9,478 nt of DNA from Lachnospiraceae bacterium (GTDB lineage Bacteria; Bacillota; Clostridia; Lachnospirales; Lachnospiraceae): positions 4,010 to 13,487 of the forward strand of contig JAAVAA010000045.1 of NCBI GenBank assembly GCA_014804285.1, written 5' to 3'. Below are positions 1-6,495 of the stretch, in pieces. The notes under the pieces are model-generated. The model made no database searches. It worked only from the letters and a program-made list of their open reading frames with translations, and was not told the origin of the DNA. The position numbers were made by a program, and so were the translations under genes. Position 1 is the first letter of the stretch, and each line of letters begins with the position of its first letter.

Positions 1-33
1 TAATTAATGAACTGATTCCTCTTGAATTCATAG

Positions 34-819
34 TTACCTCCCAACTCCGTTCATTTCATTTACATAGGTTTCCTCTTTTGCGGTCATCTCCACCCATGCC
101 GGACGGAATCCTGACTTTATGGCATTGCGCACCGAAGGGATATTGGACCATGCCGCACAATAAAAGGGAACCTTATCTCTTTTCAAAATCTCCAAAGCCA
201 AATGACTGGTAAGTGATACGGCAAGTCCCTGACGCCGATACTCCTTCCGTACATCAATACCAATCTGCCACATTTCCCTGCCGTCCGCCGAACATCCTGC
301 AAGACCGATCAACTTCCCATCATCATAAGCTCCCACACCCAGAACATCCAGTTGTTTCCTGTCTTTGCAAAGGGCATTACTCCACTGCTCTACGTAAAGC
401 TCTTCGAAATCCTCCGGGTTCAATATCCGAAGCTCATAGTCGCATGTACTTGGTTTCAATGCAGATAACTCCGGCAGAAAATATTCCGCCATAAAGCAAA
501 TCCTGTATCCATACTGTCGAAACGCGTCATCCAGCACATGCATATTAGGCGTTTCAAAAGCATGCACCTTTCCATAGCGCTCCATATAATCACATACTAC
601 CTTCTGTACCTTCGGATCCAGTGACGCTACCAGATTATTCCCGTAGGACACTAAATTGCAGAAAAAGGGAAGCTTCAAATATTTCCGGCAGTTTTCACTG
701 ACAGCAGATGTCACGATCACATTTTCATTTTTTAAAAAATCTTCGGGCTGACAGCACAGGTCAATGGCGGATTGCTCCATTGCCATGCTTAAAATTTTCT
801 GCTGTGTCCATTCCGCCAT
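34..819 (-). CDS. GNAT family N-acetyltransferase
   Basis: A 261-residue protein with a C-terminal GNAT fold, expected to transfer an acetyl group from acetyl-CoA to an amine in the cytoplasm; the substrate cannot be told. The acetyl-CoA pyrophosphate loop is visible as RRQGLA (residues 195-200), preceded by the beta-strand WQIGIDV and followed by the motif-B-like AAWSNIPSVRNAIKSGF (222-238), where GNAT enzymes often have an N-x-x-S/A-x-x-x-x-x-K-x-G-F pattern. The first 115 residues form a separate N-terminal region that I do not recognise beyond its resemblance to two-domain clostridial GNATs of about 260 residues. The ATG start is preceded by GAGGA at six bases, so the start is well supported. 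It is the last gene of a probable operon, 41 bases after the MATE gene. No terminator is seen in the 33 bases that remain downstream. Confidence 0.85.
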   Translation of the reverse strand: MAEWTQQKILSMAMEQSAIDLCCQPEDFLKNENVIVTSAVSENCRKYLKLPFFCNLVSYGNNLVASLDPKVQKVVCDYMERYGKVHAFETPNMHVLDDAFRQYGYRICFMAEYFLPELSALKPSTCDYELRILNPEDFEELYVEQWSNALCKDRKQLDVLGVGAYDDGKLIGLAGCSADGREMWQIGIDVRKEYRRQGLAVSLTSHLALEILKRDKVPFYCAAWSNIPSVRNAIKSGFRPAWVEMTAKEETYVNEMNGVGR

Positions 820-860
820 ATTACTTCCTCATTTCCCTCTGCAAAAAATATATCGGTGCC

Positions 861-2183
861 TTACAGAGCATTCTTTAGCCACTTATAGAAAAACAACGAC
901 ACCATTGCACCAAACGACCATCCTACCGGCCAAGCCGCCCAAATTCCCACTGCGCCGAGCATTCCCGACAGCGCCATAGCAAGCGCAACCCGTAGAATCA
1001 GATCCGTAAAAGTAGCCGTCATAAACTCTTTCATCCTGCTTGCTCCCCGAAGCACACCGTCCGTAACCAATTTCACAGATACGACAAAGTAAAACGGAGC
1101 AAGGATGCGCAGGATCTGCACCCCTGTGTCTATGGCAAGTCCCTGCGCGCTTTCCATAAAAAGGAATACCAGCCATTTTCCAAGCAGAAAATAAACCGCC
1201 ACAATAGGAACACATAAGGCAAGCACCATCTTGAGACCTGCTTTAAAACCGCTGTGGATACGCTCATATTTCCCTGCACCCAGATTTTGGGATGTAAAAT
1301 TGGATATTCCATTCCCCAATGTGGTAAAAGAGGTGATCACAAGATTATTCAACTTGATGGCCGCTGCATATCCCGCAATAACCGACGGTCCGAACCCGTT
1401 GATCAGGCCTTGAATCACAATATTTCCCACAGAGATAAAACTCTGCTGCAAAATACTCGGAATCGCAACTGCGCAGATCTGGGCGAAAATATGCCCGGAA
1501 AATATCCTAGCCTCCATCCTGCATTCCAGACCGGACAGCCTTCTGAATACCACCACCACCGCCAGAATACAGCTCACGCCCTGACAGAGAAAGGTAGCCC
1601 ATGCCACTCCGGCCACTCCCATATGTAGAAACCGCACAAACAGATAATCCACCACAATATTGGCCGTCGAAGAAAATGCCAGAAACAAAAACGGCGTTTT
1701 GGAATCCCCCATTGCCGAAAAAATTCCGGTGGCTATATTATAAAAGAAAAGAAAGGGCAGTCCCGCTATGTAAATATTTAAATACAGCCGGGAATCCGCC
1801 ATAATCTCCTCCGGCGTCTGTATCAGATGAAGAAGTCCTTTGCATCCCAAAAATCCTGCTGCCATCAACACCAGACACAAAATGCCTCCGCTTACCAGTG
1901 TGGTATGCACCGCTGTCCTTACGTTATGATTTTCCTTCGCGCCAAAATATCTGCTGACAATCACAGAGCAGCCGATATTACATCCAAAGGCAAACGCAAT
2001 GAAGATCAAAGTAATCTCATAGCTGTTTCCCACTGCTGCCAGCGCGTTTTCCCCTACCAGTTTCCCGGCAATCAGGCTGTCCGCAATGTTGTAAAGCTGC
2101 TGAAAAATAATACTCCCGAAAAGCGGCAGACAAAAACTCCATAATACCTGTTCCGGCTGTCCTTTCGTTAAATCCTTATTCAT
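861..2183 (-). CDS. MATE family efflux transporter
   Basis: A 440-residue integral membrane protein, the normal length for a MATE (multidrug and toxic compound extrusion) exporter, which uses a sodium or proton gradient to expel drugs, dyes or metabolites. About 12 hydrophobic segments are visible in two halves. The internal pseudo-symmetry is clear: SRYFGAKE (77-84) in the first half corresponds to SQNLGAGK (298-305) in the second. The N-terminal PLFGSIIFQQLYNIADSLIAG (20-40) and DGVLRGASRMKEF (375-387) are also typical of the NorM/DinF-like bacterial branch. The ATG lies seven bases after the stop of the deacylase gene, and its purine-rich ribosome site (AGAGGGA) overlaps that stop, which indicates translational coupling in one operon. 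The substrate is unknown; a neighbouring acetyltransferase is compatible with detoxification but does not prove it. The gene appears intact. Confidence 0.93.
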   Translation of the reverse strand: MNKDLTKGQPEQVLWSFCLPLFGSIIFQQLYNIADSLIAGKLVGENALAAVGNSYEITLIFIAFAFGCNIGCSVIVSRYFGAKENHNVRTAVHTTLVSGGILCLVLMAAGFLGCKGLLHLIQTPEEIMADSRLYLNIYIAGLPFLFFYNIATGIFSAMGDSKTPFLFLAFSSTANIVVDYLFVRFLHMGVAGVAWATFLCQGVSCILAVVVVFRRLSGLECRMEARIFSGHIFAQICAVAIPSILQQSFISVGNIVIQGLINGFGPSVIAGYAAAIKLNNLVITSFTTLGNGISNFTSQNLGAGKYERIHSGFKAGLKMVLALCVPIVAVYFLLGKWLVFLFMESAQGLAIDTGVQILRILAPFYFVVSVKLVTDGVLRGASRMKEFMTATFTDLILRVALAMALSGMLGAVGIWAAWPVGWSFGAMVSLFFYKWLKNAL

Positions 2184-2190
2184 AACTGAT

Positions 2191-2664
2191 TTATCCCTCT
2201 TTCACCTTACACACATCAATCCAGCCCTCTTCCCCGGCATACTGCTCCATCTCCGGAATTGTCAGCTCAATAGCGCTGTTGCTGCTGCCGCAGGCGGGAA
2301 ACACCGTCTCAAATCTTTTTAAGGATTCATCCAGATAAACCTTTACGCCCTCCTTCACTCCAAAAGGACAAACACCGCCAACCGCATGCCCGATCAGTTC
2401 TTCCACCTGATCCGTTGTCAGCATTTTTGCCTTCGTTCCAAACTGCTTCTTATATTTACTATTGTCAATCTTCACATCTCCGGCCGCTACGATCAAAACA
2501 GGCTGTTCTCCCACCAGAAAGGACAAGGTCTTGGCTATCCTTGCCGGAGCGCAGGAAAGAGCCTGTGCCGCCAGCTCCACGGTTGCGCTGGATACTTCAA
2601 ATTCTCTGATCCGATCTTCCATATTATATTGCCTGAAATATTCTCTTACTTTATCAATTGCCAT
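2191..2664 (-). CDS. YbaK/EbsC-type aminoacyl-tRNA deacylase
   Basis: A 157-residue single-domain protein of the YbaK/ProX family. Members hydrolyse misacylated tRNA in trans (for example Cys-tRNA(Pro)), acting in the cytoplasm as a proofreading factor; the exact amino acid and tRNA cannot be read from the sequence. Family signs are the lysine in RIAKTLSF (K45, the position of the conserved YbaK lysine), the strand VLIVAAGD, the KIDNSKYKKQFG segment, the loop GGVCPFG (96-102) and the late PACGSSNSAIEL segment (123-134). Length is normal. The start is an ATG with AGGAGG at 2676-2681, an 11-base spacing that is slightly long. An ATG nearer the ribosome site opens only an eight-codon out-of-frame peptide (MIRWQLIK) across the true start, which could slightly dampen initiation. 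It is first in a probable operon with the MATE and GNAT genes. Confidence 0.9.
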   Translation of the reverse strand: MAIDKVREYFRQYNMEDRIREFEVSSATVELAAQALSCAPARIAKTLSFLVGEQPVLIVAAGDVKIDNSKYKKQFGTKAKMLTTDQVEELIGHAVGGVCPFGVKEGVKVYLDESLKRFETVFPACGSSNSAIELTIPEMEQYAGEEGWIDVCKVKEG

Positions 2665-2766
2665 CTTATCATATGCCTCCTACACTGTTTTTGCCTGCTG
2701 CCATGATCTCTCTTCATGCTGCTTTTCTCATGGAGCCGACTATGGCACTTCTTTAACGCCTTTACC

Positions 2767-2795
2767 ATTATAGAAGATTTCAAATTCTCGTGCAA
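2767..2795 (-). promoter_or_regulatory. Sigma-A-like promoter for the deacylase-MATE-GNAT operon
   Basis: On the minus strand a perfect TATAAT (2767-2772) lies 17 bases downstream of TTGCAC (2790-2795), a partial -35 match. Transcription would begin near 2760, giving a leader of about 95 bases before the deacylase ATG. The -35 box sits two bases past the GH115 stop codon, and there is no hairpin with a T-run between the genes, so read-through from GH115 may also contribute. The rest of the 2665-2797 gap shows only a weak CCATGA/TCATGG inverted pair. Confidence 0.65.
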
Positions 2796-2797
2796 CA

Positions 2798-5692
2798 TCA
2801 CACTCTATAACTTTCTATAGGTCCAAGATAAGAAGCCTTTGGCGCATTTCCTTTACAGTAAATCAATATTCTTTCCAGGATCAGTCCTGCCTCCAGTGCT
2901 CCAATGGTAATTTCCTGTATTCCTTTTTGACAATGGATCTTCGTCTTCACAATACGAATCTGATCTACTACTCCCCTACTCCATCCGGAATCGCTCCAAT
3001 CCCCTGCTCTGAAATCTTCCGGAACCGTATTTACTGTCTGTCTGATCCCATCTGGTGACTCTAAGATAAAACGTAACGGTGCCCCGCTTTGCATGGGGTT
3101 GGTAGGGCTTATCCACACCTCGACCTGATATTCTCCTGTCTCCTGCGCAAGGAAACGATAGGTAAGAGAAGGCGCCTGATCTGTCTCTGCAAAATGTGCC
3201 GTAAACGGAAACACTTTCATGCCATGACCACTTCTTCCATACCCCTCTAATTCTCGAAAACGTCCTTTTTCTGTATCTTTTTGCCTGCAAAAATGATGGG
3301 CTTCCATGGTGATGATTCCCTTATCCGGCAAGAATGTCATCGGCTTATAACCATGGTGTACTGCCCTCGCTGACACTTCAATTTCCACATCTGCTTTCTC
3401 TTCCGTTGTTAATCCCGATTTCGATGACTGTATTTTCAGGTAAACTTTCTGTGTTTCCTCAGTCAGCAATTCCCGGTTGCAAATCAGCTTTACTTCCTGC
3501 ATAAGCTGTAATTTCCCCTTATCAGGCACGATCTGCAGCCAAGGGGCACCGCCGGATATTTCATAGAACAACTCTCCTGTACCCGCATTGGCCAATTCCA
3601 ATACCACCTCTTTATTTCCCTCAAAAAGGAAATCATCCACAATGATTCGCGGCGCACTCTGAAATATTCTTGTATAAGCTTCCTCGCTGTCCTTACGGGA
3701 CACAGACAGTCTCGGCTCACAATAAGGCTCTACCTGGATTCGGAGCGGATAACGGCAGTTGTCTTCATTCCATGAAGTAAAACCAATGTGTTGTTCCAAC
3801 TCCATTCCCTTCCATTTTCCGTTTTTAAAAGCAGCAAACTCTCCGGCAAGCGCTCTATCCTGCCGGATACATTCTGTTACCTTCTCGCTATAAACATTAG
3901 CAACCGCTCTTCCCTGATGCGCATAATGTTCATTTTTTCCTGCGAAAAGATGCATCCGAAGAAGATTAATGCTGGCTTTTGCAGGATAATAAATCATACT
4001 GTAATAAGCCTCCAGCAGCTTTTGGTCTCCCTTATCGGAAAGCTGTGTATATACCAATTCATTCGCCTGCTCAATCTGACTCGCAAAATCTAACATTCTG
4101 TCTGTTTCCAGATAATGGCTGGGATGATATACTTTGGCGTGCAGAGCCTCCGGTCTCCTTTTCCCATTCACATCCATAAACCGAATCAATATCTGCTTCA
4201 TCTGCTGTTGCAGATTTTCCTCTACTGAAGGAAACGTCCTCATAAACAACTGATCAAGATAATCCGTCCAACTATTGATATGTCCGCTTCCCCATGTATC
4301 ATAATCATAAGCTAACGTCAAAAAATATTCTAACGCAATCTCATTCCCTTTCAGATCCCCCACATTTACAATCCACACATCACGTACTCCATAGTCATAT
4401 GCCATGCACATTTGTTCCCACACCTTAGATAACGGCGTTGAAGGCATCCACTCATAAGACACCGGAGCTCCATGATAATCCAGATGATAATACATTCCCA
4501 ATCCGCAGTTTTTCCTCTTCATCTGTTCCAAAAGCCCGGATGTGGGAAGAGTCCTCATAAAGCCATAATTATCCTCACACAGCATGCAAATGATATCATT
4601 TAAGCCATCCCAGTCTTTTAATCCGGGAATATCTTCACTTCCATAAAAAAATGGTTCTACTTCCTTATATAATGCCAAAAGCTTCGGAACTTTCGTTCCG
4701 CCTTTTTCCACATATTTACCAATCAACTCTTTCTGTACCGTAATTACATCCTTTAATAGATCTATATTCTGCTGTAATGTTGACCGACCTCCCAGCATTG
4801 CCGAATCCCGCTCGCCACGAATACCGACAGTAATCATGTGTTCATACTTACCGCTCCTTTTCAGTCCGTCCGCCCAAAATCGAATCAATCCTTCTCTGTT
4901 GGTAAAGAAGTTCCACTCGTTTCCGTATATGGAGTTTTCTCCTTTTACCTTATCGAATTCCTCGCCCGCACGAAGACATGGCTCATGATGAGAATTTCCC
5001 ACCACCACACCATACAAATCCGCCAACTCTTCATTCAGGCTGCCCGGTCCATCCAGAGCAAAACAGGATGTCCACATTGCAGGCCACAGGTAATTTCCCT
5101 TTAGCCGAAGCAACAGTTCAAATACATGCTCATACATCTCCTGCGTAAACCCGCCAAAATGCGAAAAGGTCCAATTGCCAAAACAGGGCCACTCATCATT
5201 AATAAAAAAGCCGCGATACTTCACGCTTGGTTCCCTGGATATTTTTTCAAAGTCTTTTCCAATGTAAATCTCCTGTCTTTTTTGCGGCTCCGCATCTCCC
5301 CAATAGCATAACGGTGAGACTCCGATATACTCAGATAAAGAAAACATCCCATAGATTGTTCCACGCTTATCGCTTCCGCAGATTACAAGTGCCTTTTTTA
5401 CTCCTTCAAAAGGTTCTTCGACCACTTTGGTAACATAGGTTTCCCACTTACCTGCAATGGGCGATACTTCCAGCTTTCCCTGACTGACCAGTTGATCTAT
5501 CAGGGGGCTTTTTCCCAAAGTGGCACACAGTACAATATATTCAGCACCTGAAACTGCTGTATATATATCCGGCTTAAAACCACTTACCTTCTCAACATCC
5601 TCCGCCACTTTTTCCGCAATTCTGCGCACTCCCTCATATGCAGTTTCCTCAACAAGAAGAAGTGCCGCTTTCCCATTTTTAATCAGTTCCAC
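2798..5692 (-). CDS. GH115 family xylan alpha-1,2-glucuronidase
   Basis: Predicted to release (4-O-methyl-)glucuronic acid from xylan or xylo-oligosaccharides, the activity known for glycoside hydrolase family 115. Numbering from the chosen GTG (964 residues): an N-terminal alpha/beta domain (about 1-150), then the barrel with RGFFINDEWP (160-169), LRLKGNYLWPAMW (195-207), GNSHHEPCLRAGEEF (232-246), GIRGERDSAM (290-299), LCEDNYGFMRTLP (371-383) and VWIVNVGDLKGNEIALEYF (439-457). A helical region follows (about 480-630), then a BACON/Ig-like beta section (about 696-777, with WLQIVPDKGKL) and a C-terminal beta-sandwich ending SYLGPIESYRV. No signal peptide is seen, so it probably acts in the cytoplasm on imported oligosaccharides. 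The frame is open back to a GTG at 5743, but that codon has no ribosome site and lies about 10 bases from the predicted transcription start. GTG 5692 has AGGAGG seven bases away. No xylanase, xylosidase or sugar transporter adjoins it. Confidence 0.93.
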   Translation of the reverse strand: MELIKNGKAALLLVEETAYEGVRRIAEKVAEDVEKVSGFKPDIYTAVSGAEYIVLCATLGKSPLIDQLVSQGKLEVSPIAGKWETYVTKVVEEPFEGVKKALVICGSDKRGTIYGMFSLSEYIGVSPLCYWGDAEPQKRQEIYIGKDFEKISREPSVKYRGFFINDEWPCFGNWTFSHFGGFTQEMYEHVFELLLRLKGNYLWPAMWTSCFALDGPGSLNEELADLYGVVVGNSHHEPCLRAGEEFDKVKGENSIYGNEWNFFTNREGLIRFWADGLKRSGKYEHMITVGIRGERDSAMLGGRSTLQQNIDLLKDVITVQKELIGKYVEKGGTKVPKLLALYKEVEPFFYGSEDIPGLKDWDGLNDIICMLCEDNYGFMRTLPTSGLLEQMKRKNCGLGMYYHLDYHGAPVSYEWMPSTPLSKVWEQMCMAYDYGVRDVWIVNVGDLKGNEIALEYFLTLAYDYDTWGSGHINSWTDYLDQLFMRTFPSVEENLQQQMKQILIRFMDVNGKRRPEALHAKVYHPSHYLETDRMLDFASQIEQANELVYTQLSDKGDQKLLEAYYSMIYYPAKASINLLRMHLFAGKNEHYAHQGRAVANVYSEKVTECIRQDRALAGEFAAFKNGKWKGMELEQHIGFTSWNEDNCRYPLRIQVEPYCEPRLSVSRKDSEEAYTRIFQSAPRIIVDDFLFEGNKEVVLELANAGTGELFYEISGGAPWLQIVPDKGKLQLMQEVKLICNRELLTEETQKVYLKIQSSKSGLTTEEKADVEIEVSARAVHHGYKPMTFLPDKGIITMEAHHFCRQKDTEKGRFRELEGYGRSGHGMKVFPFTAHFAETDQAPSLTYRFLAQETGEYQVEVWISPTNPMQSGAPLRFILESPDGIRQTVNTVPEDFRAGDWSDSGWSRGVVDQIRIVKTKIHCQKGIQEITIGALEAGLILERILIYCKGNAPKASYLGPIESYRV

Positions 5693-5699
5693 CTTTCTT

Positions 5700-5705
5700 C
5701 CTCCT
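5700..5705 (-). promoter_or_regulatory. Ribosome binding site that fixes the GH115 start
   Basis: AGGAGG on the minus strand, within GAGGAGGA, is seven bases upstream of the GTG at 5690-5692. It decides the start against the in-frame GTG at 5741-5743, which has no comparable site. The 17 extra residues of the longer reading (MIKLLLSQ...) are probably leader RNA, not protein. Confidence 0.75.
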
Positions 5706-5752
5706 CTTTCGACTCTGACTTGGCTTAATAATAATTTTATCACTACCCGGCT

Positions 5753-5788
5753 GGATAATATTATCCTCTTAAATTACCAGATAATCAA
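5753..5788 (-). promoter_or_regulatory. GH115 promoter with a palindromic operator over the -10
   Basis: On the minus strand TTGATT (5783-5788) and GATAAT (5760-5765) are separated by exactly 17 bases, a good sigma-A-like promoter. The -10 box is half of a perfect 14-bp palindrome, GGATAATATTATCC (5753-5766), placed where a bound repressor would block RNA polymerase. Transcription would start near 5753, leaving a leader of about 60 bases. The palindrome lacks the central CG common in LacI/CcpA sites, so the regulator is unknown. The remaining host sequence up to 5861 shows no further motif or gene. Confidence 0.6.
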
Positions 5789-5861
5789 TGAATTTTTTGG
5801 AGCAGGAAAGATGCCGAAATGATAGATATGATGCAGTCCAGAAATTATCAGCATAGCCATC

Positions 5862-5878
5862 AAATTAACGTTTAGCGG
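5862..5878 (+). repeat. Left terminal inverted repeat of the twin-hairpin element
   Basis: The 17 bases AAATTAACGTTTAGCGG match the complement of 6479-6495 without mismatch. The preceding triplet ATC (5859-5861) is repeated after the right end. Confidence 0.8.
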
Positions 5879-5881
5879 GGG

Positions 5882-6140
5882 AGGGGAACTGAGTCATTTC
5901 AGCTTTCTGTGGCGATAGCGCCTTTCGGGATTTTGGGAACCCGGCTGTCACAAATGCCTATTAGCTGCCCAGAGCCGAAACTCATACCCTGAATAATAGT
6001 TTCTATAAGACGAAATTTTTTGTTCAGGGTATTTCGGACAACGTCTCTGGGCAGCAGCATTTTTGTGACAGCCGTTTCTCCAAAATCCAACGAAAGATCG
6101 CTATAAGCCATGCGAAAGCTGAAATGACTTCAGTCCCCCT
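5882..6140. repeat. Long imperfect hairpin 1
   Basis: The two arms (about 5882-5993 and 6023-6140) are complementary over about 110 bases with small bulges. Uninterrupted blocks include GTCATTTCAGCTTTC against 6114-6128, CGGCTGTCACAAA with its complement near 6062-6074, CTGCCCAGAG with CTCTGGGCAG, and TACCCTGAA (5985-5993) with TTCAGGGTA (6023-6031). The apex is a loop of under 30 bases that can partly pair. The arms differ mainly by small insertions and deletions. No T-run follows the stem on the minus strand. Confidence 0.85.
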
Positions 6141-6210
6141 GCTCTCACTTAAACTGCCGGCTAAATATACTAACCGTCAGACTTTTCGTGGATTATTCCA
6201 TATATCTTCC

Positions 6211-6492
6211 GCATTTAGCAGGTTACTATTTCTCAACGTAAAAAAACTTCCCCAATTAAAAACGAATGTGAAAGACTTATAGAATTTTTAGTGCCAAAAT
6301 CAAGAATCCGTCTCTCGGTAAATGTGTGCGCTGTTTTCTTTGTTCGAAGCGAAGCAAGTTTGAAAACAGCGCACTAATATCATTACTGAGAGCGGATTCT
6401 TAGATTTTGCCTAAAAATTCTATCGTCTAAGCATCGTTTTTAATTGGGGAAGTTCGATTCACACTTAGAATAGTACCTCCGCTAAACGTTAA
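6211..6492. repeat. Long imperfect hairpin 2
   Basis: The core is very regular. A block of 21 bases at 6245-6265 pairs perfectly with 6434-6454; a middle stretch around 6279-6324 (with GAATTTTTAG and AAGAATCCG) pairs with about 6381-6422; GTGCGCTGTTTTC (6326-6338) pairs perfectly with 6362-6374; and the tip closes on an AAG loop at 6347-6349. Outside the core the pairing weakens but continues (TTTAGC, AGGT, ACTATT) until the right arm runs into the right terminal repeat. It has no sequence similarity to hairpin 1. Confidence 0.85.
6240..6454 (-). terminator. Possible intrinsic terminator formed by hairpin 2 for the ABC operon
   Basis: Read on the minus strand, the 21-bp stem of hairpin 2 closes with GGGGAAG followed directly by seven T residues (complement of 6240-6246), the layout of a factor-independent terminator. 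It lies about 40 bases past the permease stop at its near arm. No other terminator-like hairpin is seen before the GH115 promoter. The plus strand lacks a T-run at the equivalent place, so it would be one-directional. The stem is far longer than usual, so efficiency is uncertain. Confidence 0.45.
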
Positions 6493-6495
6493 TTT
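6479..6495 (-). repeat. Right terminal inverted repeat of the twin-hairpin element
   Basis: The plus strand reads CCGCTAAACGTTAATTT, the exact complement of 5862-5878, and is followed by ATC (6496-6498). Bases 6494-6495 provide the last two bases of the permease TAA stop codon. Confidence 0.8.

Larger units (their letters stand above)
5862..6495. mobile_element. Non-autonomous twin-hairpin element (MITE-like) with 17-bp terminal inverted repeats
   Basis: A 634-bp segment bounded by perfect inverted repeats AAATTAACGTTTAGCGG (5862-5878) and its complement (6479-6495), flanked by the direct triplet ATC at 5859-5861 and 6496-6498, a possible target duplication. Pairing stops exactly at the ends (5861 C against 6496 A). 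Inside are two long, mutually unrelated imperfect hairpins (5882-6140 and 6211-6492). No transposase or other credible protein is encoded; the only sizeable frame (5899-6111, minus, 70 codons) lies inside the first hairpin and is best explained by its palindromic composition. The right end forms two of the three bases of the upstream permease stop codon. I do not recognise the family. A large structured RNA gene with a 17-bp closing stem is the main alternative. Confidence 0.65.

Noticed and set aside
1827..2144. 105-codon plus-strand frame and similar plus-strand frames elsewhere
   Set aside because: They lie opposite well-supported minus-strand genes and have low-complexity, unrecognisable translations, so they are antisense shadows.
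2798..2820. Terminator hairpin at the end of GH115 (CTATAG/CTATAA-like sequence)
   Set aside because: The pairing is only about five A/T-rich base pairs, lies within the coding end and has no following T-run on the minus strand.
5693..5743. 17-codon N-terminal extension of the GH115 protein
   Set aside because: The upstream GTG has no ribosome site and lies almost at the predicted transcription start, whereas GTG 5692 has AGGAGG at seven bases.
5899..6111. 70-codon minus-strand open frame inside hairpin 1
   Set aside because: It spans both arms of the palindrome, has no recognisable domain, and its composition is explained by the hairpin. No credible ribosome site was found for it.
5862..6495. 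CRISPR array or tandem-repeat locus
   Set aside because: The repeats are inverted and long, with no regularly spaced direct repeats or spacers.
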